A stretch of 20,862 nt of DNA, taken from contig JAEXPQ010000254.1 of the NCBI GenBank assembly GCA_023446735.1, forward strand, positions 1 to 20,862, in the 5' to 3' direction. This DNA comes from Verrucomicrobiota bacterium. Lineage in GTDB: Bacteria; Verrucomicrobiota; Verrucomicrobiia; Opitutales; Opitutaceae. Each line of letters begins with the position of its first letter. Within the stretch, counting starts at the first letter, position 1. This document shows, piece by piece, positions 15,555-20,862 of this stretch. Under the pieces are notes generated by a model. It made no database searches, was not told where the DNA came from, and saw only the letters and a program-made list of their open reading frames with translations. The translations under genes and the position numbers were made by a program.

Positions 15555-15604
15555 GGTGCTGAAGGTCCGGGGCTTTCCCGGGTCGGCGGATACGCACCGG
15601 TTTC

Positions 15605-15645
15605 GCTTCTGCTTCTGGGCGAGCTCGCCGGCCAGGACGACCGCG
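15605..15645. repeat. Ectopic 41-bp copy of part of the 15908-16873 gene
   Basis: These 41 bp match 16204-16244, in the same orientation, with two mismatches (39/41). The source encodes the AVVLTGELAQKQK region of the coiled-coil membrane protein; the copy encodes AVVLAGELAQKQK on the minus strand and then loses similarity on both sides. Confidence 0.8.
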
Positions 15646-15655
15646 GTTTCTCGGC

Positions 15656-15678
15656 CCGGCGGGGGCGGGGCCCGCCGG
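15656..15678. repeat. GC-rich inverted repeat
   Basis: A perfect 8-bp stem CCGGCGGG / CCCGCCGG with a 7-nt loop. Confidence 0.6.
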
Positions 15679-15690
15679 ATGAATCCCGCG
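15677..15690. repeat. REP-like unit, inverted copy
   Basis: The 14 bases GGATGAATCCCGCG are the exact reverse complement of 15805-15818. Confidence 0.7.
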
Positions 15691-15738
15691 ATGGCAGGGG
15701 CGAGCGGGCATGCCGCCTCGGTTCGCTCGGCGGGATTT

Positions 15739-15754
15739 GCGGGCTGCAGCCCGC
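15739..15754. repeat. 16-bp perfect palindrome
   Basis: GCGGGCTGCAGCCCGC, a perfect palindrome similar in layout (GCGGG-centre-CCCGC) to the one at 15805-15822. Confidence 0.75.
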
Positions 15755-15804
15755 ACCACGGCCGTCCGCTGCGACCGGCGCCCGCCGCACCGGAGGATCC
15801 TTGG

Positions 15805-15822
15805 CGCGGGATTCATCCCGCG
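15805..15822. repeat. 18-bp palindrome, REP-like unit
   Basis: CGCGGGATTCATCCCGCG, two 8-bp arms around a TC centre. Its first 14 bases recur inverted at 15677-15690. Confidence 0.75.
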
Positions 15823-15854
15823 AAGACCGGCCCGAGCCCGCCTCGCCGGATGAC

Positions 15855-15885
15855 AAAAAGGCCCGCGGTCGAAGGACCGCGGGCC
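15855..15885 (-). terminator. Rho-independent terminator of the 15908-16873 gene
   Basis: A perfect 11-bp GC-rich stem (15860-15870 with 15875-15885) with a 4-nt loop, followed on the minus strand by five T (15859-15855). It begins about 22 bp after the stop codon of the minus-strand gene. This is the only canonical terminator I see in the window. Confidence 0.88.
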
Positions 15886-15907
15886 GGGGAGGAAAAGCCG
15901 GTCGGAC

Positions 15908-16873
15908 TCAGCTGGCCGGAGCCGGGGCGGGCGCCTCGGGCGCGGGCATGTTCGACTTCACGTTCTCGAGGCGGATCTGAAGCTTCTTCATGTCTTCGGC
16001 GATCTTGGCCTCGACCTTCTCGCGCTCGTTGGAGTTCACGATCGAGCCCTTGCCCACGTCCTGCACCATGTGGGCGGGGAGCATGAGGATGCGGCCGAGG
16101 AACGACTCGTTCTTCATCTGCGAGAGGTAGAGCGCGGTGATCTGCTGCGAGATGCGCATGGACTCCTGCGCGATGGAGGTCGACTCCAGCAGGTTGTTGT
16201 TGAGCTTCTGCTTTTGGGCGAGCTCGCCGGTCAGGACGACCGCGATCTGGTCGGAAATGCGCTGGCTGTAGGCGGCGACGGACTCCTTGGTGAGCGAGGT
16301 CTCCTTCGACATCTGCTCGAGGATCGGCTGGATCTTGCCCGCCATGCGGCCGGCGACCTCGTCGACCTGCTTGTTGCGCTGCTCCTCGGCCTCGAGCGGA
16401 TCCTTCGCCACCGGCATGCCGTAGGGCTGGATCTGATCGGCGAGGGCCTTGGCGAGCACGGCGACCTTCTCGGCGTTGAGCGTGGCGAGTTCGTCGTCGC
16501 TCATGAAGAGGCCGCCCTTGCGGTTCTCGACGGAGTCCTTGAGGAGGGTGTAGGTGGCCTCCATCTGGGACTTGAGGGCGTCGTTCGACTCCTTGATGCG
16601 CTGCTCGGTGGAGGCGCGGAGCTCGGCGAGCTGGCGCTCACTCTGTGATTGCATGTTGGCGACGACCTTGTTGCCGAGCCAGACGAGGACGCCGATGGTG
16701 ATGATCGCGGTGAAGAAGATCGCCGGGATCTGAGCCTTGAAGTTGGACCACATGGAGGTTTGCGAGGGTTGCGGAGATCCGAGGCTGGAGCTCTCGCGAC
16801 GCTGGGCAACACCGCTTTGGGCGGGGGTGCTTGGTTTCTGGGGCTGATGGGAGGGTTGGTTCGGGGTGTTCAC
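15908..16873 (-). CDS. Coiled-coil membrane protein of unknown function
   Basis: No family recognised. From GTG 16873 the product is 321 aa: a Pro/Gln/Ser-rich disordered start (about 1-40), one transmembrane span (IPAIFFTAIITIGVLVWLG, about 49-67), then about 220 residues of mostly helical, charged sequence likely to form coiled coils (QSQSERQLAELRASTEQRIKES region), ending in an Ala/Pro tail (PAPEAPAPAPAS). This is the layout of a bitopic protein with a long soluble helical domain. The start is uncertain: ATG 16753, just before the span, is a serious alternative, since a TTGCCC/CAGCCT pair lies upstream of it and the extension has weaker codon bias. A terminator follows the stop. Part of the coding sequence recurs at 15605-15645. 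Confidence 0.75.
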   Translation of the reverse strand: MNTPNQPSHQPQKPSTPAQSGVAQRRESSSLGSPQPSQTSMWSNFKAQIPAIFFTAIITIGVLVWLGNKVVANMQSQSERQLAELRASTEQRIKESNDALKSQMEATYTLLKDSVENRKGGLFMSDDELATLNAEKVAVLAKALADQIQPYGMPVAKDPLEAEEQRNKQVDEVAGRMAGKIQPILEQMSKETSLTKESVAAYSQRISDQIAVVLTGELAQKQKLNNNLLESTSIAQESMRISQQITALYLSQMKNESFLGRILMLPAHMVQDVGKGSIVNSNEREKVEAKIAEDMKKLQIRLENVKSNMPAPEAPAPAPAS

Positions 16874-16886
16874 GATGAAGTCTTTG

Positions 16887-16916
16887 TTGCTTTGGACCGG
16901 ACCGGTCGGGGAAAGT
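16887..16916 (+). promoter_or_regulatory. Predicted promoter of the gene at 16923
   Basis: TTGCTT (16887-16892), 18-nt spacer, GAAAGT (16911-16916), then 6 nt to GTG 16923. The longer spacer makes it weaker than the others. Confidence 0.3.
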
Positions 16917-16922
16917 TTCCCG

Positions 16923-17213
16923 GTGAGTCTCAACCGTTTCGAGCAGGCCGTCTTCGACTATCTCCAATCACATCCGGAGGAATTGCGCCACTGGGAAAAC
17001 AAGGTGTCGACCCGGGCGGCGCGGGGCGAGCTGCGTGCCGCGGTGCTGGCGGACGAGCTTTGGGAATACACGCGCGAACGCGCGGCGCACACCCGACCCT
17101 TCAAGGACTGGGCGGAGCGGGGCGGGGTCCCGCGGAGCAGCCTTTTGAACCTTTCCGAATACCTGCTGCGCCTCTGGGGGCCGGCGGTGCCGAAACGAAA
17201 GTCGCCAGGCTGA
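16923..17213 (+). CDS. Small soluble protein of unknown function (about 96 aa)
   Basis: No family recognised. The product is hydrophilic and helical: VSLNRFEQAVFDYLQSHPEE, WENKVSTRAARGELRAAVLADELWEYTRERA and FKDWAERGGVPRSSLLNLSEYLLRLWG, with a basic tail PKRKSPG. It is rich in Trp for its size. GTG 16923 is preferred because codons between ATG 16875 and 16923 (TCT, TTG, GGA) are unlike this genome and contain promoter-like elements. ATG 16875 and GTG 16866 are alternatives that add 16 or 19 residues. The gene is divergent from the coiled-coil protein with a gap of only about 50 bp, and convergent with argA. Confidence 0.65.
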   Translation: MSLNRFEQAVFDYLQSHPEELRHWENKVSTRAARGELRAAVLADELWEYTRERAAHTRPFKDWAERGGVPRSSLLNLSEYLLRLWGPAVPKRKSPG

Positions 17214-17249
17214 GCGCGTGGGCCGGAGCGAGGCGAGCGGTGGTCCTCT

Positions 17250-17267
17250 GGCGCGGGAGGCCGCGCC
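17250..17267. terminator. Candidate shared terminator hairpin between convergent genes
   Basis: A perfect 7-bp stem GGCGCGG / CCGCGCC with a GAGG loop in the 56-bp gap between the converging gene ends (17213 and 17270). No T-run on either strand, so the terminator role is inferred from position. Confidence 0.4.
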
Positions 17268-17269
17268 GC

Positions 17270-18589
17270 TCAGCCGGCCTTGCGCACGAGCACGCGGGAG
17301 TTCCGCCCGCTCTCCTCGTAGGCCTTCAGCCGCGCCTCGGGCAGGATCTCCTTCCCGGTCTCCTCGAAGCCGCACACGCCGGAGAAGAAGGCGAAGCTCT
17401 GGGTGGAGAGCGCCACGACCTGCGTCGCCCCACGCTGGAGCGCCTCGCGGCACGCGAAATTCACCATCTTTTTGCCGAGGCCGCGTCCATGATAATAGGG
17501 GACGACGTAGAGCGAACCGAGCTCGGCGAGGTGCGGCTTGTCGGCGGAGAACGCCAACGAGACGGTCGCCACGAGGTTCTCGTCGATCTCGTAGACGAAG
17601 AACTGGTCGATGTTCTTCTCGATGGCCTGCTGGGTACGGTGGACGAGTTCCTCGCGCTTCACGGCGGCGCGCAGGAGATTGTAGATCGCGCGCACGTCGC
17701 GCCGGGTGGCGCGGCGGATCTGCTGGTAGTCGTTGCCGTAGATGAGCGTGCCGACGCCGATGTTGGAGAAGATCTCGTTGATGAGGCCGTCGGGCAGTTC
17801 GCCGTCGACCAGATGCACGCGGGGCACACCGGCGAGGATCGCGGCGACGGCCTGGCGGGCCTTGCTGGCGAGGCGGGCGGGCAGGGCGTCGGGGGACTTC
17901 TCCAACACGCCGGCGAGGAGGTCGACCGGGAGTTCGCGCCGGATCTCGCCGTCGATCTCGAGGCCGGGAGCCTGGGCGAGGAAGACGATCTTGGTGGCGC
18001 CGAGGGATTCGGCGATCTCGCGGGCGAGCAGGTCGGAGTTGAGGCGCAGCGTGCGGCCGTCGCGGTCGAAGCCGATCGGCTGGAGGATCGGCACGGCGCC
18101 GTGCTGGATGAGCTGGAGCAGGAAGTCCTTGTCGACGCGGTCGACGCGGCCGGTGAAGAGCAGGTCGGCGCCCTTGATGATGCCCATCGGCACGGCGCGC
18201 ACGGCGTTGGTGATGGCGCATTTCAGGCCGGCCTGGGTGAGTCCCTCGAGGATCTGGTGCGAGACGCGCGAGGAGGCGCGGATGGCGAGGTCGAGCGTGG
18301 CGGCGTCGGTCACGCCCTCGCCGGTGGCGTCGGAGATCGGGATGTGGCGCAGCGCGGAGAGTTCGCCGATCTGCTGGCCGATGCCGTGGACGATGACGAC
18401 CTTGATGCCGAGGCTCTTGAGGACGGCGATGTCGAGGAGGATGTTGCCGAAGTTGTCGTCGGCCACGACCGCGCCATCGACGGCGACGACGAAGATCTGC
18501 CCCTGGAAGCGCGGTACGTACTTCAGGATACCGCGCAGGTCGGTGGGCTTGATGGTGGCGGGGATCGGCGCCGGTTGGCCGGAAGTCAT
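17270..18589 (-). CDS. argA: N-acetylglutamate synthase (amino-acid N-acetyltransferase)
   Basis: Catalyses acetyl-CoA + L-glutamate to N-acetyl-L-glutamate, the first step of arginine biosynthesis, in the cytoplasm. The 439 residues match classical ArgA. An N-terminal amino-acid-kinase-like domain (about 20-270, with VVIVHGIGQQIGEL, RVDRVDKDFLLQLI and GAVPILQPIGFDRDGRTLRLNSD) normally binds the inhibitor arginine. The C-terminal GNAT domain (about 290-430) has the acetyl-CoA loop HGRGLGK at about 367-373 and LGSLYVVPYYHGRG before it. ATG 18589 (MTSGQPAP) is preferred over ATG 18610, because 18610 falls between the predicted -35 and -10. No other arg gene is visible in the window. Confidence 0.93.
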   Translation of the reverse strand: MTSGQPAPIPATIKPTDLRGILKYVPRFQGQIFVVAVDGAVVADDNFGNILLDIAVLKSLGIKVVIVHGIGQQIGELSALRHIPISDATGEGVTDAATLDLAIRASSRVSHQILEGLTQAGLKCAITNAVRAVPMGIIKGADLLFTGRVDRVDKDFLLQLIQHGAVPILQPIGFDRDGRTLRLNSDLLAREIAESLGATKIVFLAQAPGLEIDGEIRRELPVDLLAGVLEKSPDALPARLASKARQAVAAILAGVPRVHLVDGELPDGLINEIFSNIGVGTLIYGNDYQQIRRATRRDVRAIYNLLRAAVKREELVHRTQQAIEKNIDQFFVYEIDENLVATVSLAFSADKPHLAELGSLYVVPYYHGRGLGKKMVNFACREALQRGATQVVALSTQSFAFFSGVCGFEETGKEILPEARLKAYEESGRNSRVLVRKAG

Positions 18590-18598
18590 GGCGACAGC

Positions 18599-18627
18599 GT
18601 TCTCGGGCATTCGCGCCCGAGCGTCAA
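18599..18627 (-). promoter_or_regulatory. Possible argA promoter
   Basis: On the minus strand TTGACG (18622-18627), 17-nt spacer, GAGAAC (18599-18604), then 9 nt to ATG 18589. The -35 is good and the -10 is poor. No arginine-repressor site is recognised. Confidence 0.3.
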
Positions 18628-18646
18628 TCGCGCGGCGCGGTCCCGA

Positions 18647-19306
18647 TCAAAGGCGGTCGCGCAGGGGCTCGAGGCCGAGCTCGAAGTGGTTCACAGCGTT
18701 CTCGAGCATCGGCGGAATCGTCGGGAGGAAGGTCTCCCACTCCTGGACGTTGGAGTATTGGGTGGACCACTCGACGAAGACGGCCCCGTTCACGGCGTTG
18801 GATTGCTCGATGAGCACGCGGATGTCGCGCTCCCACTCGGGGATGCGGACGTGGCCGACGGCACCGGACCGGGCGAGCAGCGGGGTCGTGGCGAACTGTT
18901 GCAGCCAGCGGTCGCGGGCTTCGACGGACTCGAAGCGGGCGTGCGCCTGCACCCACAGCTGGGTGAGGGTGGTGGCGGGCAGCTGCAGGATGCTGTAGAG
19001 ACGCTGGATGCTGTCGCAGATCACCTTCCAGTCGGCCGAGGTACGGGCGTTGCGCACCGAGAACTTGACGCGGTCGGCGGTGCGGTTGAGCGAGCCGTTT
19101 TCCCCGAAGAAATTGGCGACGAGTTCGTAGCCGAAAAGGTCGTCCCAGCGGCGCAGCCGGATCTGGTCTGGGCGGAGGTTGAGGCCCTTCGCGCTGTCGC
19201 AGACCTTGGCGGCGAAGTCGTCGAGCCGAGCCTGCTGGAAGCCAAGCGGGGCCGGTAGGGCGATGTCGATGAGGACGGAGATTACCTCGATGGGAACGAT
19301 TTCCAT
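18647..19306 (-). CDS. Hypothetical protein (219 aa)
   Basis: No family assigned with confidence. The product is soluble, alternating strands and helices: MEIVPIEVISVLIDIALPAP at the start, WDDLFGYELVANFFGENGSLNRTADRVKFSVRNART in the middle, then a helical segment (SADWKVICDSIQRLYSILQLP) and an acidic end. The overall order (N-terminal strand, a YEL..F..NGS segment, W followed by a long helix, C-terminal strands) loosely recalls TIGR04255-type proteins; this is an impression only. ATG 19306 begins the conserved-looking part; the longer frame to 19351 is basic low-complexity. A TAGAAA -10-like sequence (19317-19322) lies 10 nt upstream but has no matching -35. The gene sits 57 bp upstream of argA and may be partly co-transcribed. 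Confidence 0.75.
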   Translation of the reverse strand: MEIVPIEVISVLIDIALPAPLGFQQARLDDFAAKVCDSAKGLNLRPDQIRLRRWDDLFGYELVANFFGENGSLNRTADRVKFSVRNARTSADWKVICDSIQRLYSILQLPATTLTQLWVQAHARFESVEARDRWLQQFATTPLLARSGAVGHVRIPEWERDIRVLIEQSNAVNGAVFVEWSTQYSNVQEWETFLPTIPPMLENAVNHFELGLEPLRDRL

Positions 19307-19803
19307 TGAAGGGCATTTTCTAGAGCGGCGGGACCGCGGATAGCACGCCAAAACCGGCCGCGTCGCGCGCGAACGGCCCGGTTGATGGATCGCCGAAGGG
19401 CGAGACGGTGGGTGTCGCGCGCCGGAGTGTCGCGCGGGGACCCGAGCAGGGAAGCGTACCGGATCGGCTCATCGGTGGTCGGGCGGTTGTCGCTCGACCG
19501 CATGAACCCGGCTCGGCCGCCGAGGAGGTCGGTCGCGTGGGCCAGCGAGTTTGCGCGCTCCGCAAAGCGCGGGCACGCACGCCTCCCACGGTTTCACCAG
19601 CGGCGCGAGCGCGATCGCGCGTGAATCCCCGGCAAGTGCATCGTCACGCCTCCGTTGAAATGATGCGGCCGATCGTCGAGGGCCGAGAGACGAGCGCCAA
19701 ACCGTCAGGGAACGCACTGCTGGTGCCGAAGACGGTGTAATCAAACTCGGGACACTGGGCGCTCGACGTTCCTCTCTCGTCGAACCGACCGGTTCGTCCC
19801 GCC
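19307..19803. other. About 500-bp spacer, no gene seen
   Basis: Open frames here are arginine-rich and carry no recognisable protein. Structures seen: an inverted repeat TTTGCG/CGCAAA at 19550-19566, and two overlapping hairpins at 19763-19783 (TCGACG/CGTCGA) and 19781-19796 (CGAACC/GGTTCG). The hairpins share three bases and therefore exclude each other; they lie just past the end of the 19804 gene. No T-run follows. Confidence 0.5.
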
Positions 19804-20256
19804 TCAGTCGGTTGCGAAACGCAGGCGGAAGGTCGCGGTCGGCGGCCAGCCGCCCGGGCCGGCGGCGAGGGTGGCGAGGCAGCGGTTGACGAGCTCCTCG
19901 TGCCGGGCGCAGTCGAGCGGCAGCGGACAGGGGCGCCAGGGTGACGCGCGGTCGGGGCGGACCTCGGCGACGAGGCGTCGTCGCACCCAGGCTCGCACCC
20001 GGTAGAAGGCGAGATGGTGTCTGCCCGCCAGCCGGCCGCGGAGCGTGAAGAGAAGCTGGATGCACGCCTCGGCGTCGACGCCGGCGGTCAGGGCGCTGCG
20101 CAGCTCGAGCGCGAGGTCGAGCAGGTCGGGCGAGGCGTGGCGCAGCTCGGCCAGCAGCAGGTCGAGGGTCTGCGGGCCGTCGTGGAACGGGCAGGCGACC
20201 GCGTGCGCGGCCGGCGGCGCCGACGGGGCGGGATCGCGGGACGGGGTTGGACCCAT
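19804..20256 (-). CDS. Hypothetical protein downstream of dps (150 aa)
   Basis: No family recognised. After a disordered Pro/Ala start (about 1-22) the protein is Leu/Arg-rich and helical (TLDLLLAELRHASPDLLDLALELRSALTAG, ACIQLLFTLRGRLAGRHHLAFYRVRAWVRRRLV). It then has Cys- and Pro-containing turns (RPCPLPLDCARHEELVNRCLA) and a final strand TATFRLRFATD. Four cysteines and several histidines would allow metal binding, but no zinc-finger spacing is clear. ATG 20256 is preferred; GTG 20271 is possible. It starts 51 bp after the dps stop on the same strand and has no clear promoter, so co-transcription with dps is likely. A 7-bp inverted repeat (20268-20287) lies in the gap. Confidence 0.6.
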   Translation of the reverse strand: MGPTPSRDPAPSAPPAAHAVACPFHDGPQTLDLLLAELRHASPDLLDLALELRSALTAGVDAEACIQLLFTLRGRLAGRHHLAFYRVRAWVRRRLVAEVRPDRASPWRPCPLPLDCARHEELVNRCLATLAAGPGGWPPTATFRLRFATD

Positions 20257-20307
20257 GGATGGATGCGGCACCTCGGGCTGGAGGTGCGCACGGGCGCCAA
20301 CGCTGGC

Positions 20308-20781
20308 CTACTTCAGGTAGCTCTTGAGCATCCAGAGCACTTTCCCGTGCCACTGGATGCGCCCGATCGCGAGATCCTGGGTCTCGAGATCGCGCGCGGC
20401 TTCGGCGGTGTCGCGCAGCGTCGTGGCATCGGCGAGGGTTTTCTCGTGGGCGATGACGAGGGCGGCCACGAAGTCCTTCGCGGCGGCGGTGACGGGGAGT
20501 TCGTCGATGCCGGCTTGTTTGGCGAGGGTGGCGAGGCCGCCGACGGGAAAGATATCGAGGATGCGCGCCTGCTCGGCGATGTCGTCGATGGCCTCGAACA
20601 GGTTCTCGTACTGCGCCTGGAAGGCGGCGTGGAGTTGGAAGAAGTCGGGGCCTTCGACGTTCCAGTGCGCGTGGTGCGTGATGGCCATCAACGCGTAGGA
20701 GTCGGCGAGCAGCTGTTGGAGCGCGGTGGCGACGGGGTTGACGGCGCGGGCCTTGGCGGTGGATTGGACGGTTGTTTTCAT
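20308..20781 (-). CDS. dps: Dps-family ferritin-like DNA-protection protein
   Basis: Cytoplasmic ferritin-like protein that stores iron using hydrogen peroxide and, in many bacteria, coats DNA in starvation. The 157 residues have the Dps ferroxidase layout: HHAHWNVEGPDFFQLHAAFQ (His near residue 39) then FEAIDDIAEQARIL with the Asp/Glu ligands near 64-70, which in Dps lie at the interface between two subunits. The C-terminus IQWHGKVLWMLKSYLK is typical. The N-terminus (MKTTVQSTAKARAV) is short but has basic residues that could contact DNA. A TAGCTT -10-like sequence lies 21 nt upstream of the ATG, but the -35 region falls in the abnormal G/C stretch at the window edge, so regulation cannot be read. 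Confidence 0.95.
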   Translation of the reverse strand: MKTTVQSTAKARAVNPVATALQQLLADSYALMAITHHAHWNVEGPDFFQLHAAFQAQYENLFEAIDDIAEQARILDIFPVGGLATLAKQAGIDELPVTAAAKDFVAALVIAHEKTLADATTLRDTAEAARDLETQDLAIGRIQWHGKVLWMLKSYLK

Positions 20782-20862
20782 GTTCGGGATTTGCGTGGGC
20801 GGAAGCTACGGGCGGCGGGCGGGGCCCCCCCCCGGGGCCGCCCCCCGCACCCCCGGGCCCGG

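Larger units (their letters stand above)
15555..15907. other. Palindrome-rich spacer between convergent genes
   Basis: This 353-bp gap has no gene. It holds a 41-bp ectopic copy of coding sequence (15605-15645), three GC-rich palindromes and a terminator, all listed separately. Third-position bias on the minus strand is lost, so it does not look like an extension of the 15908 gene. Confidence 0.7.

Noticed and set aside
16649..19258. 869-codon plus-strand open frame
   Set aside because: Antisense to argA and the 18647 gene for most of its length, low-complexity composition, no recognisable domain.
20268..20287. 7-bp inverted repeat after dps as a terminator
   Set aside because: No T-run follows on the minus strand and the next gene probably belongs to the same transcript.

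Overview
This is a GC-rich bacterial chromosome segment with long shadow ORFs on the opposite strand of nearly every real gene. The gene set, the scarcity of Shine-Dalgarno sequences and the 7-bp repeat tracts would fit a Verrucomicrobiota (Opitutaceae-like) genome. That placement is inference, because no rRNA or marker gene lies in the window. All calls were made by eye.

Layout. (1) 1-526, minus: N-terminal part of a DEAD-box RNA helicase running off the left edge. (2) 777-2924, minus: polyphosphate kinase, split by one in-frame TAG at 2124-2126. (3) 3058-4847, minus: sodium:neurotransmitter-symporter-family transporter overlapping by 4 bp a 51-aa membrane peptide (probable small subunit). 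(4) 4976-6088, plus: LptF/LptG-family permease, divergent from the transporter. (5) 6089-6939: about 850 bp without a large gene, but with a promoter-associated 26-aa membrane mini-ORF at 6263-6343. (6) 6940-7560, plus: secreted protein of unknown function. (7) 7833-12141, minus: four-gene ABC efflux operon (ATPase, permease, permease, HlyD-type adaptor). (8) 12420-14108, minus: CBS/DRTGG-containing manganese-dependent pyrophosphatase. (9) 14310-15554, plus: unknown membrane protein. (10) 15555-15907: palindrome-rich spacer with a rho-independent terminator. (11) 15908-16873 (minus) and 16923-17213 (plus): divergent unknown genes. (12) 17270-18589, minus: N-acetylglutamate synthase ArgA. (13) 18647-19306, minus: unknown. 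(14) 19804-20781, minus: Dps followed by an unknown small gene.

Three patterns stand out. First, many genes lack a Shine-Dalgarno sequence and instead carry a TTG...-35 / xA...T -10 promoter (CACACT three times, TAGCGT twice) that ends only about 6-13 nt before the start codon, which suggests leaderless or near-leaderless mRNAs. Second, every spacer of the ABC operon holds a different, exactly 7-bp-periodic tandem repeat, and another 7-bp tract sits in frame inside the adaptor gene. Third, the ppk gene is intact except for one amber codon. The last 40 bases of the window are an anomalous G/C homopolymer stretch that looks like a contig end.
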